From Nematostella vectensis (taxonomy: Eukaryota; Cnidaria; Anthozoa; Actiniaria; Edwardsiidae), in contig NC_064040.1 of the NCBI RefSeq assembly GCF_932526225.1, positions 16,177,994-16,241,993 of the forward strand: a stretch of DNA of 64,000 nt. Direction: 5' to 3'. The notes under the pieces are model-generated. The model saw only the letters and a program-made list of their open reading frames with translations. It searched no databases and had not been told where the DNA came from. Of this stretch, positions 10,390 to 20,390 are shown in pieces. Position numbers and translations under genes: made by a program. Within the stretch, counting starts at the first letter, position 1. Each line of letters opens with the position of its first letter.

Positions 10390-12137
10390 ACTTTTACACT
10401 GAAGATGGCGACCAAGATCAAGAGCTGGACGTACCAGTTCAAGAACTTCAGGATGAACTGAGTGAAATGAACATTTCAAAAGGTACCGTTTTTAAAGTTG
10501 TTGAAGTAAAAATACTAATTTGAAGGAAAATTCAGTTAGTTATCTAAATAGGCTAAACTGAAACACTTAAAAATAAGCTATTATTTTTAGTTAGGGCTGA
10601 CACTGTTTCTGATTATGCACCTTTTGTCTGTTTATATCAGATTGTATTATAGTATGATCAAAAAACAACACTTTTAGAGCTTGTACCCTCTACATCTCCA
10701 GCACAATAAAGATTTTAAGTACCAACATTTCATCCGGTGATCCTGAAGACTGTGCTGAGATGTGAAACAGTGAACTGGCTGAAAGATTGCAGCACCTTCA
10801 GTCTACAATGGCAAGCAACCAGCCACATGCACAAAATGAAGAACTGAACCTGGGGCGATCATTTTCTGAGTATTTCATGTTAGCAGAAAAGGTTAAGGTA
10901 AAAAAACAAACTATCATTGGTCTTTATAAATATATTACTGGTGAAGGAAGGATACTTGGTGGTTTGCTTTCTATTTCTGAGAGAGACACGATAACAAAGG
11001 AGATCCGCAAAGCACGAGATATCTTCAATTGGGGTATGAGAGACAAGGAAGTGAAGACCTATGTAAACTACTGAATACATTGCTCTTCCATCAACTTCTG
11101 ACAAAGCTAAAAGATGACTGCCCCACCATTGTCTCTATATTGGAGCAGCTTGTCTTGTCCTCCAATGCCAGCAGAAAACAATCAAACACCAGAGCTTAAG
11201 ATGAAAGCTGCAGTGCACCTGCTGTCATCCCTGATGGATTTGAGGGACCAGAACGCTAGTAACGACATCCCTATCCTGTTTGGACTATTGTGTATGTGCT
11301 TTGGAGCTGGCCCTTCCATGATTGGTCTTCTTCAAAGACTAGGATTATCAGAGTCCTATCCAGTTTTGTAAGTGTTTTGTTTGATATATTCAATATTAGA
11401 TATGAGTGCCTCAAAATACTTTTTGTTACAGCATAACTGGTAAAATCAGGCACAGCAGAAAATATGTCTGGAATGTTTGCTTTACCAATCTCACAAAATA
11501 TTAAAACTTTCTAATAATGAACATATCTCGATAAAGTTTAACTTGTCTTGATTTCTCCTTGTGATTATCAAGAAGACAATAAACATTCCACATATATTTT
11601 GGCCATTCACTGTTTTAAACACACAATCCAATTGCTTTTCTCCAAGCCACACATAGAGTGGTTTCAAAATTCTGTGAAACAAAATGCAATTGTTAAAATT
11701 GTAATAGTCAAGTCAGAACAAAATAGAACAAAGACATTACAGTGTATTAGTACTAAATAAAGTAAATAGTATTTCACAGGTTTTTCAAAACCACTCTAAG
11801 TGGTAAATACATATGTTCTACTCTCCGATTTGTCTTTGTTCTAGTATAGTTCTTTGTTCTAAGTATAGTCACTTACTAGAGATACCATTTCATTTTATTA
11901 TAGAATCAAGGTGTTGAAATCTCAAACTACAAGGAACTGATTACACAGAGAGTGAGCTCCAGTACCCCTGTTGTAACCTACCAAGATAATATGCAGTTAA
12001 TGACAACATCTTTGCGCCTCCTGAGACGGGGTAAACTGCACAAGGAGAAGGTGAAACAGGGCAAGAGGTGGGACTTCACAGTTCGTGGGTGGCGGGTGGC
12101 AGATATCAGAGGGCAGGAAGAGCTTTTCAAAAATTGA
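10390..12137 (+). pseudogene. DUF6589-type protein, N-terminal part, plus strand
   Basis: Several open blocks on the plus strand read as the front half of the family whose back half lies at 6.6-8.3 kb. Block 10787-11074 is helical and unrecognised. Around 11090-11371 the text TKLKDDCPTIVSILEQLVLS, then KMKAAVHLLSSLMDLRDQN and FGLLCMCFGAGPS follows the pattern C-P-T-x-x-x-x-L-E-Q-L-L-L-S-S-N-A...L-F-G-L-L-C-x-x-F-G-A-G. At 11952-12137 comes TPVVTYQDNMQ and RWDFTVRGWRVADIRGQEEL, matching the segment with a DN pair followed by the W-x-F-T-x-R-G motif. Frames differ, and introns are plausible (GT at 11369). The frame stops at 12137, directly before foreign repeat DNA. I infer that the DIRS-type insertions broke it. 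Confidence 0.55.
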
Positions 12138-12450
12138 AAAATTAAACGAGACTTACCTGTAAGTTGAAGTTTGATTGAGATTCTACCATAGCATTTGCCG
12201 GAATGAAGAGGTTACGTGAGATAGCAAGCATGCACTTCGAGCTCAGGCTTTAAAGACGAGTTATTTGGTGGCCATGTTTACAAACGCATGGGTGGGCTCC
12301 AGTAAGAGGCGGGAAGTGACCTCTTCATTCCTGCAAATGCTATGGTAGAATCTCAATCAAACTTCAGATATCAGAGGGCAGGAAGAGCTTTTCAAAAATT
12401 GAAAAATTCAACGAGACTTACCTGATTGAGATTCTACCATAGCATTTCAA
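12103..12450. repeat. Fold-back segment flanked by a duplicated host stretch
   Basis: Positions 12103-12152 (GATATCAGAGGGCAGG...) recur almost exactly at 12367-12421. Between them lies about 215 bp whose ends are an inverted repeat: TTGATTGAGATTCTACCATA at about 12171 and its reverse complement ending near 12361. A third copy of GATTGAGATTCTACCATAGC sits at 12424. The central part (ACGTGAGATAGCAAGCATGC) also appears inverted near 19720-19740 at the far side of the DIRS-type block. I interpret these as terminal repeats of a DIRS-type element plus a short duplication of target DNA. Confidence 0.55.
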
Positions 12451-12856
12451 AAGGAAATCAACAGCAACTGGATCACTGCGCGCAGGTTATGGAGAAGCTC
12501 GAGGACGCAGCTGCGAATATTGAAACGCGTTCTATAGAAACAGCAAAACGACGGATTCTGGAAGGCACAGCTAGTCAGGAAGAGGATGAAAATCATCAAA
12601 ATTGCTGATAAGAGCGAGTTTGGTTGGGCCACCGTGAACGAGTACATTTCGGACGACCTAGCGTCTGATACGGATGATGAAAAGCGGCTTTACCGATCCG
12701 AGAAACGCGCGGAGAAAAAGCAGAAGGATAAGCTACACCAGCGAAGGGAGAAGTTATTAAGGACAAGACCTCAATCAAGTGCTACTGCTTCGACCAACGT
12801 CATCAATTCCGGGTCCAGCGCCAGCAATACCCGAAGACTTGGGCCGTGTTATCAGA
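12440..12856 (+). pseudogene. DIRS-type Gag (ORF1) fragment, plus strand, frameshifted
   Basis: The frame reads NQQQLDHCAQVMEKLEDAAA, then in the next frame IKIADKSEFGWATVNEYISD, DLASDTDDEKRLYRSEKRAE and finally LGPCYQ. This is the pattern of ORF1 of cnidarian DIRS/PAT-type elements: a helical region, the K-S-E-F-G-W motif, an acidic segment, a Lys/Arg helix and the start of a zinc knuckle (G-P-C-x-x-C). A frameshift lies near 12590 and the knuckle is lost after its first Cys, where the sequence runs into the 88-bp repeat at 12899. Nucleic-acid-binding structural role is inferred from the family. Confidence 0.55.
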
Positions 12857-12898
12857 TAAGTAATTTTTTACAACTACTACTGCTTTATCAGGCTTCGG

Positions 12899-12986
12899 AT
12901 GTATCTTAGTCGCTAACAAGGTCGAAATACAATGTTATCCATGTATTTGTGTGTATGTGTGTTTATTCCGAAGATAAGGGTAGAAT
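12899..12986 (+). repeat. Left 88-bp direct repeat
   Basis: Starts ATGTATCTTAGTCGCTAACA and ends AAGATAAGGGTAGAAT. It matches 17711-17798 with three mismatches that I can count. Confidence 0.85.
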
Positions 12987-13384
12987 AAATAAATAACTGC
13001 GGTAACGCAGTTTAGCAGTTATTTGTATTCTGCACGTTTCGAAAGGAATCTATTGTTTGTGTACAAGTGTTGGTGTACATAGTGTTGGTATGTGTGTAAT
13101 TCACGCTGTGTATTCGGTAGAAATAGCGTGAATTTGTCATGTTCGTTCTTCGGCTCTCGACACGTAAGCGACGAGACTAAACTTCAGTGGAAAGTTTTCT
13201 TTCATGATATCAGTTCATTCGTGATATTTTATCTATCTTTTCATTATTAGTGTGGGAATTTGGTCATCTGAGTGCTTTCTGTAAGAAGCCTCCTCGAACC
13301 GGAGCGGCAGCGTCGACGCCCTCTAAATGACTAGAAGGTGGCGGGAGTAATGAGGTTGAGTATGACCAGAGTTTTTCTGCTTTT
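12987..13384. other. Leader between left repeat and RT ORF
   Basis: About 400 bp without a long frame. The last 110 bp (from about 13275, AASTPSK then a stop, then EVEYDQSFSAF) already resemble the acidic leader upstream of a DIRS RT ORF. A short hairpin AACTGC-GGTAAC-GCAGTT occurs at about 12994. Confidence 0.35.
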
Positions 13385-15340
13385 TTGAAGAGCCAATTGG
13401 GCGAGTATACTGATACACCGAAAAGTGAAACGGTTAAGTGTCGTGTAAAACGAGCTGTCAATTTTTGGCCTGACACGATTGATGCTCCAGAATTTGTACT
13501 TAGAATGATTGAAAGGGGTTATCGCTTGCCTTTCGGTATGTACCCTCCTCGTTGTTTTTTGAACAATAATTTTTCGTCTTTAAGAAACAAAGATTTGGTT
13601 TCAAAAGCCATTTATGAGTTGCTTAGCAACCAATGTATAGTTGAGCATGATAAAGCACCGTATTGCGTTAATCCCTTAACCGTTGCGGAAGGGGAAAAAC
13701 TTCGTCTAGTTATCGAACTGAGACATGTTAATGGGTACCTAGTGAAACAAATATTTAAGTATGAAGATTTACGTTCATTATCACAGGTCATAGAAGAGGG
13801 AAATTGGTTCTTTACATGGGATTTAAAATCCGGCTATCATCATGTTGATATAGATGAAGAACATCAGCAATATCTATGGTTTTCTTGGGTTTTCATTGAT
13901 GGCACTCGTAGATATTTTACCTTTACCGTTTTGCCATTTGGCTTGAGCTCTGCATGTTTTTGTTTCACCAAATTTCTCCGTCCTTTGGTCAAACGGTGGC
14001 GCTCTATGGGACATGTAAGTTTTTTATATTTGGACGACGGTTTGGGTAGCCAGCCAGACAAGTTATCGGCTCAAGTGGCTAATACTATTCAGCGCAGAGA
14101 TCTCGAATCTTCAGGTTTGCTCTGTAACATGGACAAATCTCATTGGGTTCCTATGCAAGCGGGAGAATGGCTCGGATTTGTAATTGATACAATAGCTATG
14201 AAGTTCTCTATTCCGGATAAAAAAGTTCAGAAACTTAAAGGTTTCCTAGATGCTGCTCTTTCGGATGGTTATTGTTCTCACAGATTCCTTGCTAGGATCG
14301 GTGGTACCGTAATGTCATGCGCGTTAGCTGTCGGGCCTATCTCACGATTGTTAACTCGTGAGATGTATTATACTATTGAGTCAAGATCATCATGGGATTC
14401 TATTGTTCGTCTTACGCCAAGCCTTAAGGAAGAGCTTCGTTTTTGGTATACTAACATAGACTGCTTCATTGGTTATCGTATTACTTCCCTTCTACGTCTT
14501 GCATGCTTTTGTTTACGGACGCCATCGAAACAGGTTATGGCGGATATACAGCTACTTTTGATGGTTCACCGGTCAGTGGTATATTTACGAAAGAAGATAT
14601 CGGCCGGAGCTCAACCTACAGAGAGCTTGAGGCGGTATACTATGTGTGTCTTTCTTATATTGAGCAACTGCGCAATAAGAAAGCTAAAGTATTCACCGAC
14701 ATTCAAGGCGCGGCCAGAATTATTTCTATCGGTAGTCCTTCTCCAGAGCTTCAACAGATTGCATTGAGCATTTTTGACATTTGTCTCAAGAATGGTATTT
14801 CGTTAGAGGTTGAATGGATCCCTCGCGAGTACAATCAGCGTGCTGATGTATTAAGTCGATTTGTTGAAAAAGATGACTGGTCCGTAAATCAATCGGTTTT
14901 CAGGCTTGTCGATGCGAAATGGGGTCCTCACACAATTGATCGATTTGCATCGGTCTATAATACCAAGCTAACATGTTATAATTCCAGGTTCGCTTCACCC
15001 GTGAGTGCAGGCGTCGATGCATTTGCACAGGACTTGCAATAATAACTGGCTCTGCCCACCTGTCAGCCTTATCGTCCCGACTATCAGAAAGTTTCAGAGT
15101 TTTAAGGGTCAGGGAACACTTATAATTCCTGAGTGGCCCTCTAGCCTTTTTTGGCCTTTCTTGCATTCATCAGCCTTGAAGTTCAAGTCTTACGTGACGG
15201 AAGTATTTGTATTACCTAGAATAGAAGATCTCTTAATTGAAGGTCCGGGTCAGGCCGTCGCGTACAAGCACAAAGGCTCCGTTTTTTCGGGCTGTCCCTC
15301 TTTCAATATGATCGCGCTTCGCTTAGATTTTTCCATTTAG
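13385..15340 (+). pseudogene. DIRS-type reverse transcriptase / RNase H ORF
   Basis: The longest frame (13385-14767) encodes the RT: RLPFGMYPP, RLVIELRHVN, FTWDLKSGYHHVDIDEEHQQ, FTFTVLPFGLSSACFCFTK and the catalytic box FLYLDDGLG, where DIRS proteins have YxDD/LDD. A +1 frame change near 14500 leads into RNase H (14503-15042): LFTDAIETGYGG, SSTYRELEAVYYV, VFTDIQGA and NQRADVLSRF, giving the D-E-D-D set. After another shift near 15040 the frame continues with NNWLCPPVSLI and WPSSLFWPFL, a tail conserved in DIRS/PAT ORFs, and ends at 15340. The enzyme copies element RNA into circular cDNA. Two frameshifts make this copy inactive. Confidence 0.85.
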
Positions 15341-15764
15341 CCACTCGTTTCAGGCCTATCACCAGTTGGTGCATGAATTTGATCCCTATTTTACATCATT
15401 TAAGCGTGAATGTGGAACTAACACAATCACCATTTAGGTGTACATAATGCGGGGATGTGCAAGAACCATTTAGGTGTGCAATATGAGAGTACTATAACCA
15501 CTTACGTTAACAATGCGGTGAATGCGCAAGGACCTTTTTGGTTTGGTAATTCAATTGTTGTTTACTTACGCTGTTTGCGTATCACCATTTAGGTGTCTGT
15601 ATCACCATTTTGGTGTCTGTATCACCATTTTGGTGTCTGTATCACCATTTTTGTGTCTGTATCACCATTTTGGTGTCTGTATCACCATTTGGGTGTAAGG
15701 ACGGACGCATCATATAAATGCGTCGCTACACATGTTGTGATTTTTTCAGTTTCTTTCAGATATC
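15341..15764. repeat. Spacer with 20-bp tandem repeats between RT and recombinase
   Basis: From 15589 to about 15700 a 20-bp unit (TGTCTGTATCACCATTTTGG) repeats about six times. Each unit holds the near-palindrome CACCATTTNGGTG. Isolated copies of ACCATTTAGGTG occur at about 15430, 15468 and 15589. The region has a short chance ORF. In DIRS-type elements this position often carries the repeats needed for circular-intermediate formation, so a functional role for the palindromes is possible but inferred. Confidence 0.6.
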
Positions 15765-16702
15765 ATGGAAGGGTATTCGATATTAGACATGCCAAAGGAC
15801 ATTGGTCTTCAGCAGTCATTGCCCGGCCTCCTTGATCTACTTCTCGGTGCCAAGGCTGAGTCAACAGTGCGCAAGTACCACACAGGTTGGATGAGATGGC
15901 GGGCATGGGCTCTGTTTGACGTTAAACCACTACCAGCCAAACCACTTCACGTAGCATTGTTCCTTACGGAGTTGACCAGGTCTGCTGAAGAGAACGGCGT
16001 CGGAATCTCGAGTGTGGAGGGCGTTGCCTACAGTATTACATGGATGCACAAGTTAGCGGGTTTACAGACGCTGCTGACAGAGCACCCTCTTGTTAAAACT
16101 GCGTTGGAGGCTTCAAAAAGTAGATTAGCCAGGCCAGTAAAGCCAAAAGAACCTATTTCTTTAAATATTGTTAGAGACATTGCTAGTTTTTATCAAGCTT
16201 ATGATAGTCTAGCGGTATTACGTTTCCTATTTATTGTTTTTGTCGGCTATGCTGGTTTCCTCCGTGCAGACGAGCTACTTAAGATAAAAGTATCAGATAT
16301 CACTATCAAGGATGATCATATGTTAATCCAAGTTCCTAAAAGGAAAAATGACCAATTTAGTGAAGGCCATTCTATATTGATTAGTAGATCTAACAAAATC
16401 ACTTGTCCGGTAGCCGTCACGGAAAGGCTTCTAAGTGCTCTGCCTCAGAAAGATAATTTGTCTCCTTTAGTCAGAAGAATAATTAAGTCTAAAGAGCGTT
16501 TCCTATTCAACCATTAGAGTTGAATTTAAAAAATTCCTAAGCCCTCTCGTTTCCGATGTTAATGCGTTTGGGCTGCATAGTTTAAGGTCAGGAGCAGCCT
16601 CGAATCCTGCTTGTCGCCTTTTTAACAAGGAATTAATAGATAAACACGTCGGATGGCGATGCTCTGCATCTTAATTTAGATACATCAAGCACGACGCTTC
16701 AG
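15765..16702 (+). pseudogene. DIRS-type tyrosine recombinase
   Basis: The frame from ATG 15765 has a SAM-like N-terminal core domain (STVRKYHTGWMRWRAWA) and a catalytic domain. The first catalytic Arg is in GYAGFLRADELLKI. The frame stops at 16517. A second frame from 16509 carries HSLRSGAASN, the H-x-x-R box, then HVGWRCSAS, a TAA, and RYIKHDAS with the candidate nucleophilic Tyr. So a frameshift near 16510 and a stop six bases before the Tyr-bearing segment both disrupt it. The C-terminus is cut by the MITE at 16703. Its last codons (GAACTATTACTAATTCGTTAG) resume after 17414. The enzyme would integrate the circular cDNA. Confidence 0.85.
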
Positions 16703-17411
16703 GGGCCGGTTGCACAAAGCCGGATAAGTTATCCGCCGGATAGGCGCTAACCGCCGGATAAAATCCCTATCCAGCGAATAGTTATCCGGCGGATAAAATA
16801 GCGTTGCACAAAGCATGGATAGAAGGCTGGATAACTATCCGCTGAATCGCCATCACTTACCACTAAATGGCTTCCCGTTTCCATGGTAAATATGCAAAGC
16901 GCGCGCTGTTTTTCCTTCAAACAAAATGGCGACCGTTGAAAAAGCTACTAAAAGTGCCAGAAAACAAACAGTTTATCGAGGCAAAGTGCATGTAAATCAT
17001 TGAATTATCACAGTGTTTAGCTTTTTCCTGTCTTTGGGAGTCACATTTCTCGACAGAACGGACAATATAGTTTGATTCCAGTCCTGCCAAAGCTGCATGT
17101 AAGTTCGTAGTTCATTGTAAATTTACCAACAGTAAAATTCGTCGTTTGCATGTGTTTCAACTTTCACTGCGTCTAAAATTAATCTAAATTCTGACAAAAA
17201 ATTTGGAAAGCAAGACGCCATTTTGTTTTTTCTTCACATTTATTCGGTCGATAAGATTTTATCCGACCTCTATCATCCGGATAACTTTAACCGCTGGATA
17301 ACTTTTATTCGGGCTTTGTGCAACCGAATCACGCCACTTGGATAACTTTTATCCGCTGGATAAGGATTTAACCGGTGGATAAGACTTATCCAGGCTTTGT
17401 GCAACCGGCCC
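16703..17411. mobile_element. Harbinger-like MITE with GATAA-rich ends, CAG target duplication
   Basis: The element starts GGGCCGGTTGCACAAAGCC and ends with the exact reverse complement of those 19 bp, and the similarity continues through GGATAAG/CTTATCC. It is flanked on both sides by CAG (16700-16702 and 17412-17414). A 3-bp duplication of the form CWG is known for PIF/Harbinger transposons. Both ends carry many copies of GGATAA and its complement, which are candidate transposase-binding repeats. No long ORF. Removing it in thought restores the tail of the tyrosine recombinase, so it inserted after the DIRS element. Confidence 0.8.
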
Positions 17412-17414
17412 CAG

Positions 17415-17710
17415 AACTATTACTAATTCGTTAGGAATTTAAGTACATTTTGTCTTCACTGGGGAAGTAGAGTTTGTGTCTTGGCCCCAGTCCAGGTTTC
17501 CTCCCATGCGGGGGGGTCTTCCTGGCCTCCCTGGCACTTCTCTGAATTTTTGTAATCATTTATTTGAATTATTTATACTTATAAGTCCTGCGTTTAGGGC
17601 TCTTGTTTTGGCGTGTATGAAGATTTCAGTATTTTATTATATCGTTTATTTAAGAACCTTAAGCATTTAGAAAGTTAATTATTTATTTCTGAATTTTGTA
17701 AGTAATAAGA
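17415..17710. other. 3' tail of the DIRS-type element
   Basis: Begins with the last codons of the tyrosine recombinase and runs to the right 88-bp repeat. No other gene. It has a short G-run (GCGGGGGGG) at about 17507. Confidence 0.4.
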
Positions 17711-17798
17711 ATGTATCTTAGTCGCTTACAAGGTCGAAATACAATGTTCTCCATGTATTTGTGCGTATGTGTGTTTATTCCGAAGATAAGGGTAGAAT
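17711..17798 (+). repeat. Right 88-bp direct repeat
   Basis: Begins ATGTATCTTAGTCGCTTACA and ends AAGATAAGGGTAGAAT, in the same orientation as the left copy at 12899-12986. It abuts a minus-strand RT sequence without any shared base pattern that would suggest a target duplication. Confidence 0.85.
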
Positions 17799-18407
17799 TC
17801 ATTTTATCAGAGTTGATGATAAATCCCAAAAATTTAACCTCTTCAGAGGGTGTAAGGGAAGATTTGGCTTCATGGATGAAGAACCCCAATGATGTCAGTA
17901 AATCTCTGGTCTCTTTAAGAGCTGTCCGTAGCTCTTCTGGGGAGTCAGCCAAAATGATGATGTCATCTATATATCCAACCAAACAAATGCCTTTTGCTCT
18001 GAGGCTGCTATAGACAGGTTGGGTGCCGAGGCAAGTCCATTTGGGAGACTGACTGCAGTGATTCCATTTTGAAGTGATGGTATGTGATAAAAGCATTAAA
18101 CTGCTTTAGGTTTAGGATCAAACGAACCATCCTTTTTTGGCCGTGTAAACACAGATAATATAAACTGCTCTTTGCAAGGGGTTGCCTTTTGGACAACTCC
18201 TTTCTGGATTAGTTTGGATATTTCTGTTTCAATAATGTCCTTTTCCAGTTGTGACTGGTTTGCAAAGGATTTGGGTAAATTATGCTGAACAGGTTCTGTG
18301 TCAAACTCAATATGGCAGCCCTTAACCATGTCAAGAATTATTGCATCAGAGGTGAGTTCCCTCCATGCATCAAAGAATTTTGCTATATTGCCAGCTCTAA
18401 AGCTCAT
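17799..18407 (-). pseudogene. DIRS1-type reverse transcriptase fragment, minus strand
   Basis: From 18407 downward: AKFFDAWRELTSDAIILDMV, then GCHIEF, a KxxKKDGS-like box (FTRPKKDGSF), a frameshift, YHHFKMESLQS, a deletion, then LVGYIDDIIILADSPEEL with the catalytic YIDD, and EVKFLGFIINS. This order is the DIRS1 RT. The segment between the fingers and the YIDD box is missing, and the frame ends at the 88-bp repeat, so RNase H and recombinase are not present here. It follows the minus-strand Gag at 18434-19597 and clearly belongs to the same, older element. Confidence 0.8.
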
Positions 18408-18433
18408 GGCATTGTTACTTACATTTGTATTAC

Positions 18434-19597
18434 TCAGGAGGCCTTTGGCCCTCTCTGCTGCCGGCTCCCCTTGTGATGGTAATTTCTGCCGGGGTAGGGA
18501 GCACCCCGGCTGCTCTGTTTTTTTGGCCTGTTCTGGTTGTAGAACCCTCTGCCAAAACCAGGTCGGGAAGCATGTGGGTTGCCCTTTGTTCCTTTGTTAA
18601 TTTTGGCTCCAATTTTATTTTCATCTCCAATGTCCTTCAGGTGTTTTTGGAGGTCGTCACCAAACAGGTTATCGGTCAATGGCACCAGAGGTGAGCAAAG
18701 GGAAGCATACTCAGATCCAATGTCTGGTTTCATGAGAAACTTTCGCTGGATGTTAATCTCATAATTAACATGAGTTAATAGGGACAATGCTTCCAGGCAA
18801 CTTTTCTTAATTTGCTGTATTTCGTCCAAATTTAAAGACTTGGACACCATAGCTTTGTCAGCCACATGGGCAACTGGGATGATTTCCTTTACAAGAGCTT
18901 GTTGCATTTTCACCATGTGCATGTCACGTCTCTTTGTGTGCTCTTGTAATTTTCTCCAAATGCCTGTATTACACCGTGCAACCTTGGCATTGGCACAATT
19001 TTCTGGGCGCACTTGACGCTCCATTTTCTCTTTCAGTGCCTTTTCTTCGACTTTACTCCTAAACATTTTGTTGAAAAGCTTAACAAGTGGTTCACTCTTT
19101 AGAGGAGAGCCTGTCAAGTCTTCCGACTCATATTCTTTGGTTAACTCGCGTAAATCTTCATCATCATCACTATCGGTGTTTTGATCTGGCTGACCTCTAC
19201 TATCAGCTAAGGTGGATGGTTTTGAGCTCATAATTTTGTCCAGAAGAGCTTCACAGTCAGCCGAGTCACTCATGGAGTGGTTGTCAGGACCGCATGGCTT
19301 TTTGGCGGGAATCGAGCACTCGCTCTTTTCGCCAATCCGCTGGTCAGCAGAGGCTTTTCCCTTTGAGGTTTTGCCCATGGGGCTGTCCTCCAACTTCTCA
19401 GACAATCTCTGAAATGCTGAAGTCAGCAAGGAGACTTGTTCTGGCGTTAAAGAGGCAGGACCTGCCTCACTGTTAACTGATGAATGGGACAGCGGAACGT
19501 CCGCCGCCATCTTGGAAGAATTAGATTCCGCCGAAATTTCCAATAAAGCCTCTTCGTTGATATCTTCCTCGGCCACCAGTTTGTTTCTACCGTTCAT
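18434..19597 (-). CDS. DIRS1-type Gag-like ORF1 (intact frame)
   Basis: An uninterrupted 387-codon frame from ATG 19597. It begins with an acidic, Ser-rich region, has LTPEQVSLLTSAFQRLSEKL (helical), a DSDDDEDLRELTKEYESEDL acidic stretch, a central helical part ending LFGDDLQKHLKD, and a basic Gly/Arg/Asn-rich tail (GFGRGFYNQNRPKK, RGAPYPGRN). This is the typical layout of DIRS1 ORF1 in cnidarians, a structural nucleic-acid-binding protein. No CCHC knuckle, which is normal for this branch. It is directly upstream of the matching RT fragment. The frame is intact, but the element as a whole is broken. Confidence 0.75.
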   Translation of the reverse strand: MNGRNKLVAEEDINEEALLEISAESNSSKMAADVPLSHSSVNSEAGPASLTPEQVSLLTSAFQRLSEKLEDSPMGKTSKGKASADQRIGEKSECSIPAKKPCGPDNHSMSDSADCEALLDKIMSSKPSTLADSRGQPDQNTDSDDDEDLRELTKEYESEDLTGSPLKSEPLVKLFNKMFRSKVEEKALKEKMERQVRPENCANAKVARCNTGIWRKLQEHTKRRDMHMVKMQQALVKEIIPVAHVADKAMVSKSLNLDEIQQIKKSCLEALSLLTHVNYEINIQRKFLMKPDIGSEYASLCSPLVPLTDNLFGDDLQKHLKDIGDENKIGAKINKGTKGNPHASRPGFGRGFYNQNRPKKQSSRGAPYPGRNYHHKGSRQQRGPKAS

Positions 19598-19599
19598 AG

Positions 19600-19800
19600 T
19601 TCACAGTAAAATGAAGTTTCCAACACTAGCTGGTTGTGAAAAGGCGAAAGGTACAAACGTCAGTTTCACTCGTAGAAAACGTGCAGCTTCGCTCGAAGTC
19701 CAACTCGCACTGAGCTCGAAGTGCATGCTTGCTATCTCACGTGACCTCTGATTGTATGCAAATGCGAGGTAGAATTCAACTGCAGTGGATCCGCAAAGGA
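19600..19800 (-). repeat. Terminal region of the minus-strand DIRS element
   Basis: The stretch around 19711-19775, read in reverse, gives GAATTCTACCTCGCATTTGC and then ACGTGAGATAGCAAGCATGC and CACTTCGAGCTCAG. This matches 12175-12250 at the other side of the block, so the two are inverted copies about 7.4 kb apart, as expected for DIRS1 inverted terminal repeats. Confidence 0.6.
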
Positions 19801-20390
19801 ACGTGAAGGAGCTAACTTATGATGAGTTAACAATTAGTGAGTCATTTCATATAGAGATTTAGATTGCATATCAGGGTTCTGAAGAATAAACAGAAGAAAA
19901 TATCATTGTCATTGATGCATTTGTTGTTCCTTGCCGCTCCCAGATTTCTTCAACTGTGCTCTATTATTATAGGAAGTATATTAATTCCCAATTTTGTTAT
20001 TTATTACTGTAACAGATGGCAACATTGATCACAAACGAAAACGGGAGGCATTTAAGGAAAGGAGTATTCAGAGGAAGATGGATGTTGCCCTCAATTGTAT
20101 CCCATTGTCTGGTGATGAGATGGCAGCGTCGAGTGGTCTGCAAGCAAGGGCAGATACCCCCATGCCACAAGATTCCTCTAAGGCTTTCCACATCAAGGTC
20201 CCGGACATAGGAGGTCAAGCCAGCGAAAATATTACTGCTTCCAATCTTATATGAGAACCAATGCACAACATTGGACATATTTCAAGCAGAGAAACAGCGA
20301 GAATATGAGGAAATTCTGCGTGGGGATGCTGTTGAGGACGATGGATATGTAATAACAGTGATAGAAGATGAGTCAGCTGATGATTAGGAA
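19787..20390 (+). other. Probable continuation of the interrupted DUF6589-type gene
   Basis: Directly after the DIRS terminal repeat the plus strand reads NVKELTYDELTISESFHIEI, which resembles the segment that follows the W-x-F-T-x-R-G part in this family, left behind at 12137. A further frame 19994-20254 (HKRKREAFKERSIQRKMDVA...) and the acidic stretch ...EDDGYVITVIEDESADD-stop near 20340-20385 could be later exons. I infer that one host gene is split by the 7.6-kb insertion. The motif match is short. Confidence 0.3.

Larger units (their letters stand above)
12899..17798 (+). mobile_element. DIRS/PAT-type retrotransposon with terminal direct repeats
   Basis: This block is bounded by two 88-bp direct repeats and contains, in order, a reverse transcriptase/RNase H ORF, a short tandem repeat with CACC/GGTG palindromes and a tyrosine recombinase ORF. 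That gene order and the use of a tyrosine recombinase instead of a DDE integrase define the DIRS order of retrotransposons. Direct rather than inverted ends are known from the PAT/Ngaro branch. All ORFs have frame breaks, so this copy is dead. A Harbinger-like MITE sits inside (16703-17411). Whether the Gag fragment at 12440 belongs to this copy is unresolved because it lies outside the left repeat. Confidence 0.7.
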
